From Candidatus Aenigmarchaeota archaeon CG_4_9_14_3_um_filter_37_18 (GTDB lineage Archaea > Aenigmatarchaeota > Aenigmatarchaeia > CG10238-14), in assembly GCA_002789635.1 (NCBI GenBank), contig PFTQ01000044.1, forward strand, positions 837 to 54,203: a stretch of 53,367 bases of DNA, in the 5' to 3' direction. This document shows positions 37,611 through 45,695 of this stretch, piece after piece. The notes under the pieces were generated by a model. That model did not search any database. It had not been told where the DNA came from and saw only the letters and a program-made list of their open reading frames with translations. The first letter of the stretch is position 1. Each line of letters begins with the position of its first letter. Position numbers and translations under genes: made by a program.

Positions 37611-38213
37611 CTAAGGCAAATGGACCGCAACTAAAGTTAGAATGGTAAAAAACATTAGGAATACCCAAAACCAGATCGACCATGTGAAGACATGCCCCCC
37701 TTCTAAAGGCGGCATAGGCAGTAAACCAAAGAAAGCTAAAATACCATTGATCTTGCTGATAATTTGGAAGATTTCTATGTGATTTATTGTATAAGCTACA
37801 CCAAAAAATGTCATCAGAAATAAGTTGACCCCGACTCCAGCCAAAGCTATATAGGCATAATCCCTCGGCGTCATTTTTATCAGTTTAATCCCCCATCTCC
37901 CAAATTTGTAAGGAATGATCTCAACATAACCTAACCCTAAAAATACAAAACCCAAAATTGATTTGAGCAGCAAAGACAGCAAGCCTATAGCAGCGCCTGG
38001 AAGCCACAATTTAAAAGTCGCCATGCAGCCAAGCCTGTCAGCCATTAATTTATGGGCTGCATATCTTAAAGAGATGGATAAAAGTATTATAACAAATATG
38101 CCGAGAAAATTTAATCCTTGAATGGGAAAAGAAAATATCAATGTTGCTAAAGCAATAACTATTGCGAGATCCCTTACTTCTGATAGTTCAATCCTTTTTC
38201 TTACTTTTTCCAT
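37611..38213 (-). CDS. Site-2-protease-like (M50) membrane protein, catalytic motif lost
   Basis: A 200-aa polytopic protein with M50 topology: LRYAAHKLMADRLGCMATFK where the HExxH motif should be, LAGVGVNLFLMTFFG in place of the usual GPxxN loop, and FGLLPMPPLEGGHVF for NxxPxxxLDG. Aligning on RLG, HELAH reads RYAAH, so the first metal His and the catalytic Glu are gone. It is probably a non-proteolytic relative acting as regulator or chaperone. The next gene on the same strand, 43 bases downstream, is DedA. Confidence 0.7.
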   Translation of the reverse strand: MEKVRKRIELSEVRDLAIVIALATLIFSFPIQGLNFLGIFVIILLSISLRYAAHKLMADRLGCMATFKLWLPGAAIGLLSLLLKSILGFVFLGLGYVEIIPYKFGRWGIKLIKMTPRDYAYIALAGVGVNLFLMTFFGVAYTINHIEIFQIISKINGILAFFGLLPMPPLEGGHVFTWSIWFWVFLMFFTILTLVAVHLP

Positions 38214-38247
38214 ATTAACACTTGATTTTTCTAAAATATATTTACTT

Positions 38248-39246
38248 CTATTCTAGATTTATTTCTTCTTTGTAGTCTTTTGTGTAGAATCTTATCAGAG
38301 TTATTAGTATTGTAAGAATTAAAGGGCCGACAATAATCCCGATTGGGCCAAAAACTTTCAATCCACTTACTATTCCTATAAATATCAGGAAGAAGTTTAT
38401 TTGGAATTTATTCCCAACAGCTTTCATTGCAAGCATATTCTCCAGTTGATTTGTTACCATATATAAGACAAGCAATAGAGCACCTATCAAATAATCGCCG
38501 AATATAATCAGGTGTATAGCCCCCCCTAGCCAGACTGGAAAGTTGCCTATTATTGGTATAAAGGATAATATCATCATCAAAAATCCCCACAGAAAAGCAT
38601 TGGGAATCCCAAAAAGATAAAAAATCAAGCCGCCTATAAGACCGCTTAAAATTGAAGAGATGAGCATGCTATAAATCATTCCCTTGGTCACAGAGCTGAA
38701 TTCATTAATCAAAGCTTCTTTTTGTGTTTTTTCAATCGGAATTGTTACTTTGAATTTTTTTATAAGGTCAGGGCCATTCTTCAAAAACATATAAACTGCG
38801 AATAAAAAAACCAAAACATTGAATAGCCTATTTGTAATTTCTGGGATAATTCTCGAGATTAAATTCAACAGGTTCAAGCCTATAGATTCAGATAGTTTTA
38901 TCATGTAATTGTTCACAATAGGAGCCAATTCCGGCGTTATGAAAGGCATAGAATTAATATCTAAATTTCTTAAAAACCAGATAAAATTTGAAATATCGTC
39001 AATAAGGCTGTATGTTATCAAGGCTATTGGCCCTAAAACCAATAATATCCCTACAAATAAAACGAGTATTATGGATAAATTTTCATTTTTAACTTTAGAA
39101 TTAACTTTCTTGTAGATTGGATAAAGGCTGTAGCTTATTATCATTGCAAATATCAAAGAGCTTAAAAAGGGCTTGAATAGAAGAAAAGAAAGGTATAGGA
39201 TTATTAAAAGAAACGCCAGCGAAAATAATTCTTTCTCCTTGATCAT
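38248..39246 (-). CDS. AI-2E (PerM/UPF0118) family permease
   Basis: A 332-aa polytopic protein typical of AI-2E transporters: SLIFAMIISYSLYPIYKKVN, NGPDLIKKFKVTIPI, FLMMILSFIPIIGNFPVW, and a C-terminal GPIGIIVGPLILTILITLIR ('GxxGiivGP'). Members export autoinducer-like or lipid-like molecules or act as Na+/H+ antiporters; substrate unknown. Length standard. Confidence 0.85.
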   Translation of the reverse strand: MIKEKELFSLAFLLIILYLSFLLFKPFLSSLIFAMIISYSLYPIYKKVNSKVKNENLSIILVLFVGILLVLGPIALITYSLIDDISNFIWFLRNLDINSMPFITPELAPIVNNYMIKLSESIGLNLLNLISRIIPEITNRLFNVLVFLFAVYMFLKNGPDLIKKFKVTIPIEKTQKEALINEFSSVTKGMIYSMLISSILSGLIGGLIFYLFGIPNAFLWGFLMMILSFIPIIGNFPVWLGGAIHLIIFGDYLIGALLLVLYMVTNQLENMLAMKAVGNKFQINFFLIFIGIVSGLKVFGPIGIIVGPLILTILITLIRFYTKDYKEEINLE

Positions 39247-39288
39247 ATATAAAATTTATCTTTGCTTATTAAATTGTTATGGGATCAA

Positions 39289-40113
39289 ATGACAACAAAA
39301 ATTGGTTTGGCATTGAGTGGCGGAGGAGCAAGAGGCCTGACCCACATTGGGGTAATAAAAGTTTTAGAAGAAAATGAAATTCCAATAGACATAATAACAG
39401 GGACAAGCGCTGGGGCTTTGTTTGGCGGGGTTTATGCGAGCGGGACTAGCATTGAAAAAATAGAAAAAGTCTCTGTTTCAAGCGGATATAGAAAAATACT
39501 CTCATTGATATTTGACCCGACTAGAAATACTGGCGGGTTGGTAAAAGGCGATAAAGTAGCTAAGTTCATCTCAAAAAACCTTTCTAAAAAAAGGATTGAA
39601 AATTTTCCGATCAAGTTCGGCTGTGTTGCCACTGATATGATATCTGAGAAGAAGATTTTCTTCACAAAAGGGGATGCATCTAATGCTATAAGGGCTAGCA
39701 CATCTTTTCCAGGTTTTTTTAGGCCTTTAAAATACAAAGAAATGTATTTGATAGATGGCGGGATTATAGACCCGATTCCGATAGATATTGCAAAAAAACT
39801 AGGGGCCGACATAATAATAGCAGTTGACGCCACAGGAACATTAAAAGAATTGAAAGAAAAGATAAGGGACGGAAAGAATTTATCGATAGCTGATTCTCTG
39901 AAATTTTCTATATACAGGATGGGAAAAGAGCTCATGGAAAAAAGCTTTAAAGAAGTGGATGCTATAAAAATTAAGCCGAATGTCGGGGATATAAGCGTTT
40001 TTAATTTTGGGTCTTCAAAAGTCATGAAAAGAGCGATAAAAGAAGGTGAGAAGTCTGCAAAGAAAAAAATTGAAGAAATAAAAGAAGCGATAAAAAACTG
40101 CCAGAAAAAATAG
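39289..40113 (+). CDS. Patatin-like phospholipase (RssA/NTE type)
   Basis: A serine-Asp dyad lipid hydrolase of 274 aa. Oxyanion loop GLALSGGGARGLTHIGVI, nucleophile GTSAGALFGG (Ser in GTSAG), and dyad Asp in LIDGGIIDPIPIDI. The ATG at 39289 (MTTKIGLALSGG) is preferred; a longer frame from 39262 adds nine residues. In an archaeon with ether lipids the natural substrate may be a host or bacterial ester lipid, or an intracellular ester. Confidence 0.9.
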   Translation: MTTKIGLALSGGGARGLTHIGVIKVLEENEIPIDIITGTSAGALFGGVYASGTSIEKIEKVSVSSGYRKILSLIFDPTRNTGGLVKGDKVAKFISKNLSKKRIENFPIKFGCVATDMISEKKIFFTKGDASNAIRASTSFPGFFRPLKYKEMYLIDGGIIDPIPIDIAKKLGADIIIAVDATGTLKELKEKIRDGKNLSIADSLKFSIYRMGKELMEKSFKEVDAIKIKPNVGDISVFNFGSSKVMKRAIKEGEKSAKKKIEEIKEAIKNCQKK

Positions 40114-40250
40114 ATTTTTAAGGTTTGTTATCTAAAATCTGAGTATAAATGGTGTGCCAGATGACAGGGGAATATCTTTGCAAGGTTTAAATTGATTTTT
40201 ACTAGTTCTGTTTCTAATTTATTCTCAAAAATTAAGAATATTCTAGGTGT

Positions 40251-40321
40251 GCCGAGTTGGCAGAACGGCCATGCACCCGCCTGCAGAGCGGGGGAAGCGA
40301 GTTCGACTCTCGCACTCGGCT
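40251..40321 (+). tRNA. tRNA-Cys (anticodon GCA)
   Basis: Acceptor GCCGAGT/ACTCGGC, D-arm GCAGAACGGCCATGC, anticodon arm CCCGC-CTGCAGA-GCGGG (anticodon GCA), and T-arm GCGAG-TTCGACT-CTCGC. No intron. The gene lies just upstream of the cysteine synthase / RidA / CysRS cluster. Confidence 0.95.
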
Positions 40322-40332
40322 TTTTGTTTTTT
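40321..40332 (+). terminator. Poly-T end of tRNA-Cys
   Basis: tttttgtttttt directly follows the tRNA 3' end, a typical archaeal terminator. Confidence 0.6.
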
Positions 40333-40392
40333 GCCTCTATAATAAGTTATAAATATTGAGAAAATTATACATCTGAGGGATGAAAATGTCCG

Positions 40393-40614
40393 GTGAAAGC
40401 CTTTGCATTGCCGAAGTCGGCTCAAGAAATATTTAGGGTTTTATCTAGTTCTGCCTATACACCTCAAGAAATTCATGAAATTACTGGAATTCCTCCAAGA
40501 ACAATAAGGTTCGCTCTCAATTTCCTTAAAAAGAAAGGGCTAATTATCGACAAAAAATCATTCAATGATATGAGGAGAAATTATTGCACAAGAGGTGGAG
40601 TAAATGAAAGGTGA
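40393..40614 (+). CDS. Winged-helix DNA-binding protein, 73 aa
   Basis: Start GTG 40393 (MKAFALPKSAQEIFRVLSSS). A single HTH: YTPQEIHEITGIPPRTIRFA and LNFLKKKGLIIDKKSFND form a MarR/Rrf2-like winged helix with the recognition helix at PPRTIRFALNFL. The stop overlaps the start of the cysteine synthase gene (GTGA), so the pair are translationally coupled. It probably regulates the cysteine genes downstream. Confidence 0.7.
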   Translation: MKAFALPKSAQEIFRVLSSSAYTPQEIHEITGIPPRTIRFALNFLKKKGLIIDKKSFNDMRRNYCTRGGVNER

Positions 40615-41516
40615 ATATTTTTGCCAAAAAAAATCTTTTAGAATTGATCGGGAATACCCCTATGACTGAAATAAAAATGGATTCGGAGACTATATATGCC
40701 AAAATGGAAAATCTAAACCCATCAGGGTCTATCAAAGACAGAATTGCAAAATACATGATTGAAGACGCTGAAAAAAGAGGGATTCTAAAGCCTGGTATGA
40801 CAATAGTTGAACCGACTAGTGGAAATACAGGAATAGCGCTTTCATTCGTATCTTCAATAAAAGGTTATGAATTTATCGCAGTTATACCTGAATTTGCAAG
40901 CAAAGAAAGAATCGAAATAATGAAGCATTATGGCGCTAAAGTTGTTCTAACTCGAAAAGAAATTGGCGTAAAAGGTGCTGTTGAAAAAGCCAAAAAATTA
41001 GCTGAAAGATTAAACGGGTTCATGCCTAACCAATTTGAAAATGAAAATAATGTTCTCGCGCATAAAGAAACTACAGGAAAAGAAATATTAGAACAGGTTA
41101 AAAATGTTGATGTTTTTGTTGCAGGAGTCGGGACAGGAGGTACATTAATAGGGGTAGCTAAAGCATTGAAAGAAAAGAACCCAAATGTTAAAATAATAGG
41201 GGTCGAGCCAGCATCATCTCCTCTATTGTCTAAAGGTAAGGTGGGTCATCATAAAATAGAGGGTATAGGAGAGGATTTTATACCTAAAATAGTCGAAAAT
41301 AATTTAGAATTGATAGATCAAATTATTGTAGTTACAGACAAAGAAGCAATCCAAACATCAAGAAGGCTAGCGAGGGAAGGGTTGTTCGTAGGGATATCTT
41401 CGGGAGCAAATGTATCTGCATCCTTAAAAATTGCCAAGAAACTAAAAAATAAAAAGGTAGTTACCGTATTACCTGATAGTGCTGATAGGTATTATAGCAC
41501 TGAATTATTCCCTTGA
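40611..41516 (+). CDS. Cysteine synthase (PLP, CysK/CBS-like)
   Basis: A 301-aa fold-type II PLP enzyme: LLELIGNTPMTEIKM, LNPSGSIKDRIAKYMIEDA with the Schiff-base Lys in SIKDR, EPTSGNTGIALSF (Asn loop), GVGTGGTLIGVAKALKEKN (phosphate loop) and FVGISSGANVSASL. Makes cysteine from O-acetylserine or O-phosphoserine plus sulfide. Start GTG 40611 in a GTGA overlap with the HTH gene. No serine acetyltransferase is seen in the window. Confidence 0.9.
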   Translation: MNIFAKKNLLELIGNTPMTEIKMDSETIYAKMENLNPSGSIKDRIAKYMIEDAEKRGILKPGMTIVEPTSGNTGIALSFVSSIKGYEFIAVIPEFASKERIEIMKHYGAKVVLTRKEIGVKGAVEKAKKLAERLNGFMPNQFENENNVLAHKETTGKEILEQVKNVDVFVAGVGTGGTLIGVAKALKEKNPNVKIIGVEPASSPLLSKGKVGHHKIEGIGEDFIPKIVENNLELIDQIIVVTDKEAIQTSRRLAREGLFVGISSGANVSASLKIAKKLKNKKVVTVLPDSADRYYSTELFP

Positions 41517-41593
41517 GGTAATTGCCGCTAAAATAAACTATAAGATAAACATTTAACAATAAAAAAATCAGAAAAATAATAAGGTAGTGAAAA

Positions 41594-41989
41594 ATGAGTG
41601 ATTTAATAAAAAGAGTTGAGACAAAAAGGGCACCTAAAGCAATAGGTCCTTATTCTCAAGGAGTTATAGCCGGTAAATATATTTTTATTTCTGGGCAAAT
41701 TGCAATAGATCCTTCAACCGGAAAATTTGTCGAAGGAGAAATTAAAGAACAAACTACTCAAGTTATAAATAACATAAAAGTGATTTTGGAGTCACAAGGA
41801 ATAGGGCTTGATAAAGTCGTGAAATCTGAAGTTTATTTAACAGATATTAGAGACTTTCAATATATGAATGAAGTATACGCCTCAATGTTTTCAAGTGACC
41901 CGAAACCTGCAAGACAAGTTGCAGAGGTTAGTAAATTGCCACTGAATGCCAAGATAGAAATATCATGTATTGCATACCTAAAAAAATAG
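41594..41989 (+). CDS. ridA: RidA family enamine/imine deaminase
   Basis: A 131-aa protein: RAPKAIGPYSQGVIAGKYIF, ISGQIAIDPSTGKFVEGEI and PARQVAEVSKLPLNAKIEI are RidA/YjgF hallmarks, with the substrate-binding Arg in PARQ. RidA hydrolyses reactive 2-aminoacrylate formed by PLP enzymes from serine or cysteine, which explains its place after cysteine synthase. AGGTAGTGAAAA provides the ribosome site. Length typical. Confidence 0.93.
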   Translation: MSDLIKRVETKRAPKAIGPYSQGVIAGKYIFISGQIAIDPSTGKFVEGEIKEQTTQVINNIKVILESQGIGLDKVVKSEVYLTDIRDFQYMNEVYASMFSSDPKPARQVAEVSKLPLNAKIEISCIAYLKK

Positions 41990-42001
41990 TAGGTGGAAAA
42001 A

Positions 42002-43399
42002 ATGGAAATAAAACTTTTCAACACAATGGGTCGCCAAAAGCAAGTATTCGAACCAATTATTCCAGGAGAAGTTAAGCTTTACGCCTGTGGCCCAACTGTT
42101 TATGATTACGCCCATATAGGCCATTTCTTTGCTTACGTGTTCGTAGACACTTTAGTGAGGATGTTAAAATACAATGGATTGAAAGTAACCCATGTCATGA
42201 ATATAACAGATGTTGGACACCTAACAGATGATGCTGATGAAGGGGAAGATAAAATAGAAAGAAAAGCGGAAACAGAAAAGAAAAGCGTCTGGGAGATTTC
42301 CGAATACTACACAAAAGATTTTTTTGATGCAATGGAAAAATTGAATGTTGAAAAGCCAGATATTGTATGCAAAGCAACAGACCATATTGAAGATATGATC
42401 AACCTTGTTAAGAAAATAGAAGAAAATGGGTATACTTACAAAACATCTGACGGAATATATTTTGACACTTCTAAACTTCAGGACTATGGTAAACTTGCTG
42501 GATTGAATATTGAAGGTTTAAAAGAGGGAGCGAGAGTTGAAAAAAACCCTGAAAAGAAAAACCACACTGATTTTGCCCTATGGAAATTTTCTCCAAAAGA
42601 CAAGAAGAGACAGATGGAATGGAAGTCCCCTTTTGGTAAGGGCTTTCCTGGCTGGCATATTGAATGCTCTGCAATGTCAATGCGGTATTTAGGGGAAACT
42701 TTCGACATCCACACTGGCGGCATAGACCACATACCAGTCCACCATACAAACGAAATAGCGCAGTCAGAAGCCGCAACTGGAAAGAATTTTGTCAGCTACT
42801 GGGTGCATAACAACTTTATCACAACCAATGGAGAAAAAATGAGCAAATCAAAAGGCAATTTTTATGCGATGAAAGATATTGAAGAGAATAAGATAGACCC
42901 GCTGGCAATAAGATACTTGTTCTTAACTGCGAATTACAGGACGCAATTGAACTTTACTTGGGAAAGCGCAGAATCAGCCGAAAACACTTTAAACACTTTG
43001 AGGGAACATATGAGATTGCTGCAAGAGCCAGATAACAGGCAAAGCAGCTTTGAAAAAATCGAAGAATACAAGCAAAAATTCCTAGGGTTTATTAATGACG
43101 ATTTAAACACACCAGAGGCTCTATCATTGATGTGGAAGTTAATAAGGGAAGAAAAGGAAATCAGCAGCAAGGACAAGTATGAGTTGATACTAGACTTTGA
43201 CAGGGTTTTTGGCTTAAAGCTGAATGAAATAAGAATAGAAGAAAAAATACCAGAAAAAATCCAAAAATTAATTGTAGATAGGGAAGAAGCCAGAGAAAAC
43301 AAAAATTATGAAAAAGCGGATAAGATAAGGGATAAGATAAAAGAAATGGGTTATGATCTTCAAGACGCAAAGGATAGGGTTAAGGTAAGAAAGGTATGA
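42002..43399 (+). CDS. cysS: Cysteinyl-tRNA synthetase
   Basis: About 465 aa, class Ia. ATP motif HIGH is AHIGHFFAYV, zinc ligands lie at YACGPTVYDY and FGKGFPGWHIECSAMSMRYL, followed by DIHTGGIDHIPVHHTNEIAQ. The KMSKS loop is EKMSKSKGNFYAM. The C-terminal helical part (REEARENKNYEKADKIRDKI) is standard. Start ATG 42002 after TAGGTGG; a GTG three codons upstream overlaps that site. It charges the tRNA-Cys 1.7 kb upstream. Confidence 0.95.
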   Translation: MEIKLFNTMGRQKQVFEPIIPGEVKLYACGPTVYDYAHIGHFFAYVFVDTLVRMLKYNGLKVTHVMNITDVGHLTDDADEGEDKIERKAETEKKSVWEISEYYTKDFFDAMEKLNVEKPDIVCKATDHIEDMINLVKKIEENGYTYKTSDGIYFDTSKLQDYGKLAGLNIEGLKEGARVEKNPEKKNHTDFALWKFSPKDKKRQMEWKSPFGKGFPGWHIECSAMSMRYLGETFDIHTGGIDHIPVHHTNEIAQSEAATGKNFVSYWVHNNFITTNGEKMSKSKGNFYAMKDIEENKIDPLAIRYLFLTANYRTQLNFTWESAESAENTLNTLREHMRLLQEPDNRQSSFEKIEEYKQKFLGFINDDLNTPEALSLMWKLIREEKEISSKDKYELILDFDRVFGLKLNEIRIEEKIPEKIQKLIVDREEARENKNYEKADKIRDKIKEMGYDLQDAKDRVKVRKV

Positions 43400-43405
43400 A
43401 TTAAA

Positions 43406-43684
43406 TGCAAGGAACATGCTCAAGGTGAGAACAACTTTACAAACAAGTTAATCCGAGTCTTTTTCTCCACCCCGAGAGCTCGCAAGCATCATTACGTTTG
43501 CCTTATAGCTGCTTCCTTCCGGACCTGACTCGTTCAACATACAAACGACCCTGGGAGACGAGGTTTCTCAGTCCAAAACCCGGGCTTGAGTGTATCGTTG
43601 AGCTGCCCTTGAACTATGATTTCACCATGAACCGGATTTGTGATAACAGGAGACCGGTAGCCTCCCAACCAGCGGTTCCTTGCA
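43406..43684 (-). ncRNA. Signal recognition particle RNA (7S RNA)
   Basis: The minus strand has the universally conserved SRP domain IV core GTCAGGTCCGGAAGGAAGCA (about 43508-43527). The two ends pair: TGCAAGGAAC at the 5' end and GTTCCTTGCA at the 3' end, closing helix 1 of archaeal 7S RNA. Length of about 280 bases is typical. SRP RNA with SRP19 and SRP54 targets membrane proteins to the Sec translocon. Confidence 0.93.
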
Positions 43685-43705
43685 ATAGATAATATTGTAA
43701 TCATC

Positions 43706-43715
43706 CTTAAATAAG
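43706..43715 (-). promoter_or_regulatory. TATA box of SRP RNA
   Basis: On the minus strand cttatttaag is centred about 26 bases upstream of the 5' end at 43684. Confidence 0.55.
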
Positions 43716-43722
43716 TTGATGT

Positions 43723-44265
43723 TTATACCTGAAAAATAGAAATCAAGGCTTCCCCTAACTTCCAGAAATAGAATATATTTATACCAAAAGTTATTAGATT
43801 TACAAACAATTCTTGGCCAAAATCTGATTCTGTGATTGATCTGATAATAACAACTAAACCTCCATACAAAAAGGATAAAATTATAGATTCAGTGATAAAA
43901 TTCAAGTTGAGTGGGATTGAGGCTAAATTCACAAGAAGATTAATAATAAGATAAACAAAAACACTTGGTTTAAAATCTCCAGAAAATATTCCTGGAATGA
44001 AACCTGCCAAAATAACAAACAAAAATGTATAACCAAATCCTAGAGTAGATGTAATTATTATACTTAGAAAAAATACTGGAGTAAAATCTACAGGTATTTG
44101 AAGAAAATAGTTCAAAAAAACAATTAGTCCTGTTAATAATGTTAATCCTATGAAAATTAGTATACTAGGTATTTTTTTAATGAGTAGAAATAACAGTAAG
44201 GTTACAGCAAAAAACAATAATAAATATTTTATGTCTGATTTTTCTAATTTCATAAATAATGACAT
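43723..44265 (-). CDS. Polytopic membrane protein, 180 aa
   Basis: The start at 44265 (MSLFMKLEKSDIKYLLLFFA) is preferred (alternative MKLEK at 44253); a longer frame runs into the divergent gene. Five or six helices, with GFGYTFLFVILAGFIPGIFS in the middle. The composition is ordinary for an archaeal integral membrane protein; I do not recognise the family. A TATA-like ttatatttatt lies about 25 bases upstream of 44265. Confidence 0.65.
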   Translation of the reverse strand: MSLFMKLEKSDIKYLLLFFAVTLLLFLLIKKIPSILIFIGLTLLTGLIVFLNYFLQIPVDFTPVFFLSIIITSTLGFGYTFLFVILAGFIPGIFSGDFKPSVFVYLIINLLVNLASIPLNLNFITESIILSFLYGGLVVIIRSITESDFGQELFVNLITFGINIFYFWKLGEALISIFQV

Positions 44266-44296
44266 GAATTTAATTGTGAAAAAATAAATATAATCT

Positions 44297-45661
44297 ATGT
44301 TTCTTGAAACTTTTTTCAACCCTAAATCCGTAGCAATAATAGGGGCTTCGCATAAGCCAGGGAAGATCGGGTATGTTGTTTTTACCAATTTCTTAAGCGG
44401 CTTGTTCAACGGAAAAGTCTATCCTATCAACCAAGACACATCTCCTATTCTAGGGCACAAAGTGTATGATTCTATTTCTAACATTCCAGGAAGCATTGAT
44501 TTGGCGGTGATAGTTGTGCCTACAAAATTTGTTCAAGGAGTTTTATCAGAGTGTGCAAAAAAAGGTGTAAAGTCTGTTATTATCATAAGCAGCGGATTCT
44601 CGGAAATGGGCGAAGACGGCAAAAGACTGGAAGAAGATCTGAAAAAAAATATCCGTGCAACCAAGACTAGAGTTATAGGCCCGAACTGTTTGGGTGTGTA
44701 TGATTCATCCTCACAAATAGACACGCTATTTCTGTCCAGGAAAAGATGCGGCAGGCCTGACCAAGGCAACATCGCTTTCATTTCCCAGTCCGGGGCAGTT
44801 GGATCGACTATACTTGATTGGCTGTCAGAAGAGAATATTGGAATGAGCAAATTCATCTCTTATGGAAACGGTATGGATGTTGATGAGAGCGACTTGATAG
44901 AGTATCTTGGAAATGACAGCAAAACAAAAGTCATTACTGCTTATATTGAAGGGTTGAAGGGTGATGGAAAAAAATTCATGAACATATGCAAGAATGTGTC
45001 AAGAAAAAAGCCTGTGATTATTCTAAAGGCAGGAAAAACCAAGAAGGGAACAGAAGCGGTCTCCTCGCATACAGGATCTCTTGCAGGATCTGGAAGGATT
45101 TATTCCGCAGCTTTCAAACAATCTGGCGTGATCGAAGCAGAGACCTGGCAGGAGCTATTTGATTATGCACGAGCTTTTTCCAGCCAGCCAATTCCTGAAG
45201 GTGAAAAAATCCTTATTGTAACAGATGGCGGCGGCTTCGGAGTTTTAGCCACGGATGAAAGTGAACGCTCCAGTCTTGAATTGCCTAAACCATCAGAAAA
45301 ACTAAAAAATAGAATAAAACATGTGATGCCGCCTTATGCTATCCTTAAAAATCCGATCGACTTGACAGGGGACGCTGATGCTAAAAGGTATAAAGTAACA
45401 ATAGAAGAAGCGCTTAAGTCAGGTGAATATGATGGAATAATTGCTATAACACTGTTCCAAGTCCCAACATTAGAAGAAGATGTTGTCGATCAGCTCATTG
45501 AATTGAAGAAGTATAAGAAGCCCATTATTGCATGCGCTGCTGGGGGAAATTATTCCAACAAACTTAGCGAAAAATTAACTAAAGGCGGAGTCCCTGTTTA
45601 TCCTACCCCAGAAAGGGCTGTTAAAGCTATGAAAGCTTTAGCTGAATATGGAAAAAAATAG
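44297..45661 (+). CDS. Acyl-CoA synthetase (ADP-forming), alpha subunit
   Basis: 454 aa. A CoA-binding Rossmann domain (PKSVAIIGASHKPGKIGYVV), a succinyl-CoA-ligase-like domain (GNIAFISQSGAVGSTILDWL), and the catalytic phospho-His in EAVSSHTGSLAGSGRI, then ILIVTDGGGFGVLATD. Converts acyl-CoA + ADP + Pi to acid + CoA + ATP, the archaeal route to ATP from acetyl-CoA. The ATP-grasp beta subunit is not in the window, so it is encoded elsewhere. Divergent from the membrane gene at 43723. Confidence 0.93.
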   Translation: MFLETFFNPKSVAIIGASHKPGKIGYVVFTNFLSGLFNGKVYPINQDTSPILGHKVYDSISNIPGSIDLAVIVVPTKFVQGVLSECAKKGVKSVIIISSGFSEMGEDGKRLEEDLKKNIRATKTRVIGPNCLGVYDSSSQIDTLFLSRKRCGRPDQGNIAFISQSGAVGSTILDWLSEENIGMSKFISYGNGMDVDESDLIEYLGNDSKTKVITAYIEGLKGDGKKFMNICKNVSRKKPVIILKAGKTKKGTEAVSSHTGSLAGSGRIYSAAFKQSGVIEAETWQELFDYARAFSSQPIPEGEKILIVTDGGGFGVLATDESERSSLELPKPSEKLKNRIKHVMPPYAILKNPIDLTGDADAKRYKVTIEEALKSGEYDGIIAITLFQVPTLEEDVVDQLIELKKYKKPIIACAAGGNYSNKLSEKLTKGGVPVYPTPERAVKAMKALAEYGKK

Positions 45662-45695
45662 GATTGTTTTTATTTTCGAAAAATTATAATAGAAT

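Noticed and set aside
40145..40260. ggtgtgcc repeated near the tRNA-Cys 5' end (about 40151 and 40246)
   Set aside because: Only 8 bases and at the 5' side; no copy of the tRNA-Cys 3' end was found, so no third cassette is claimed.
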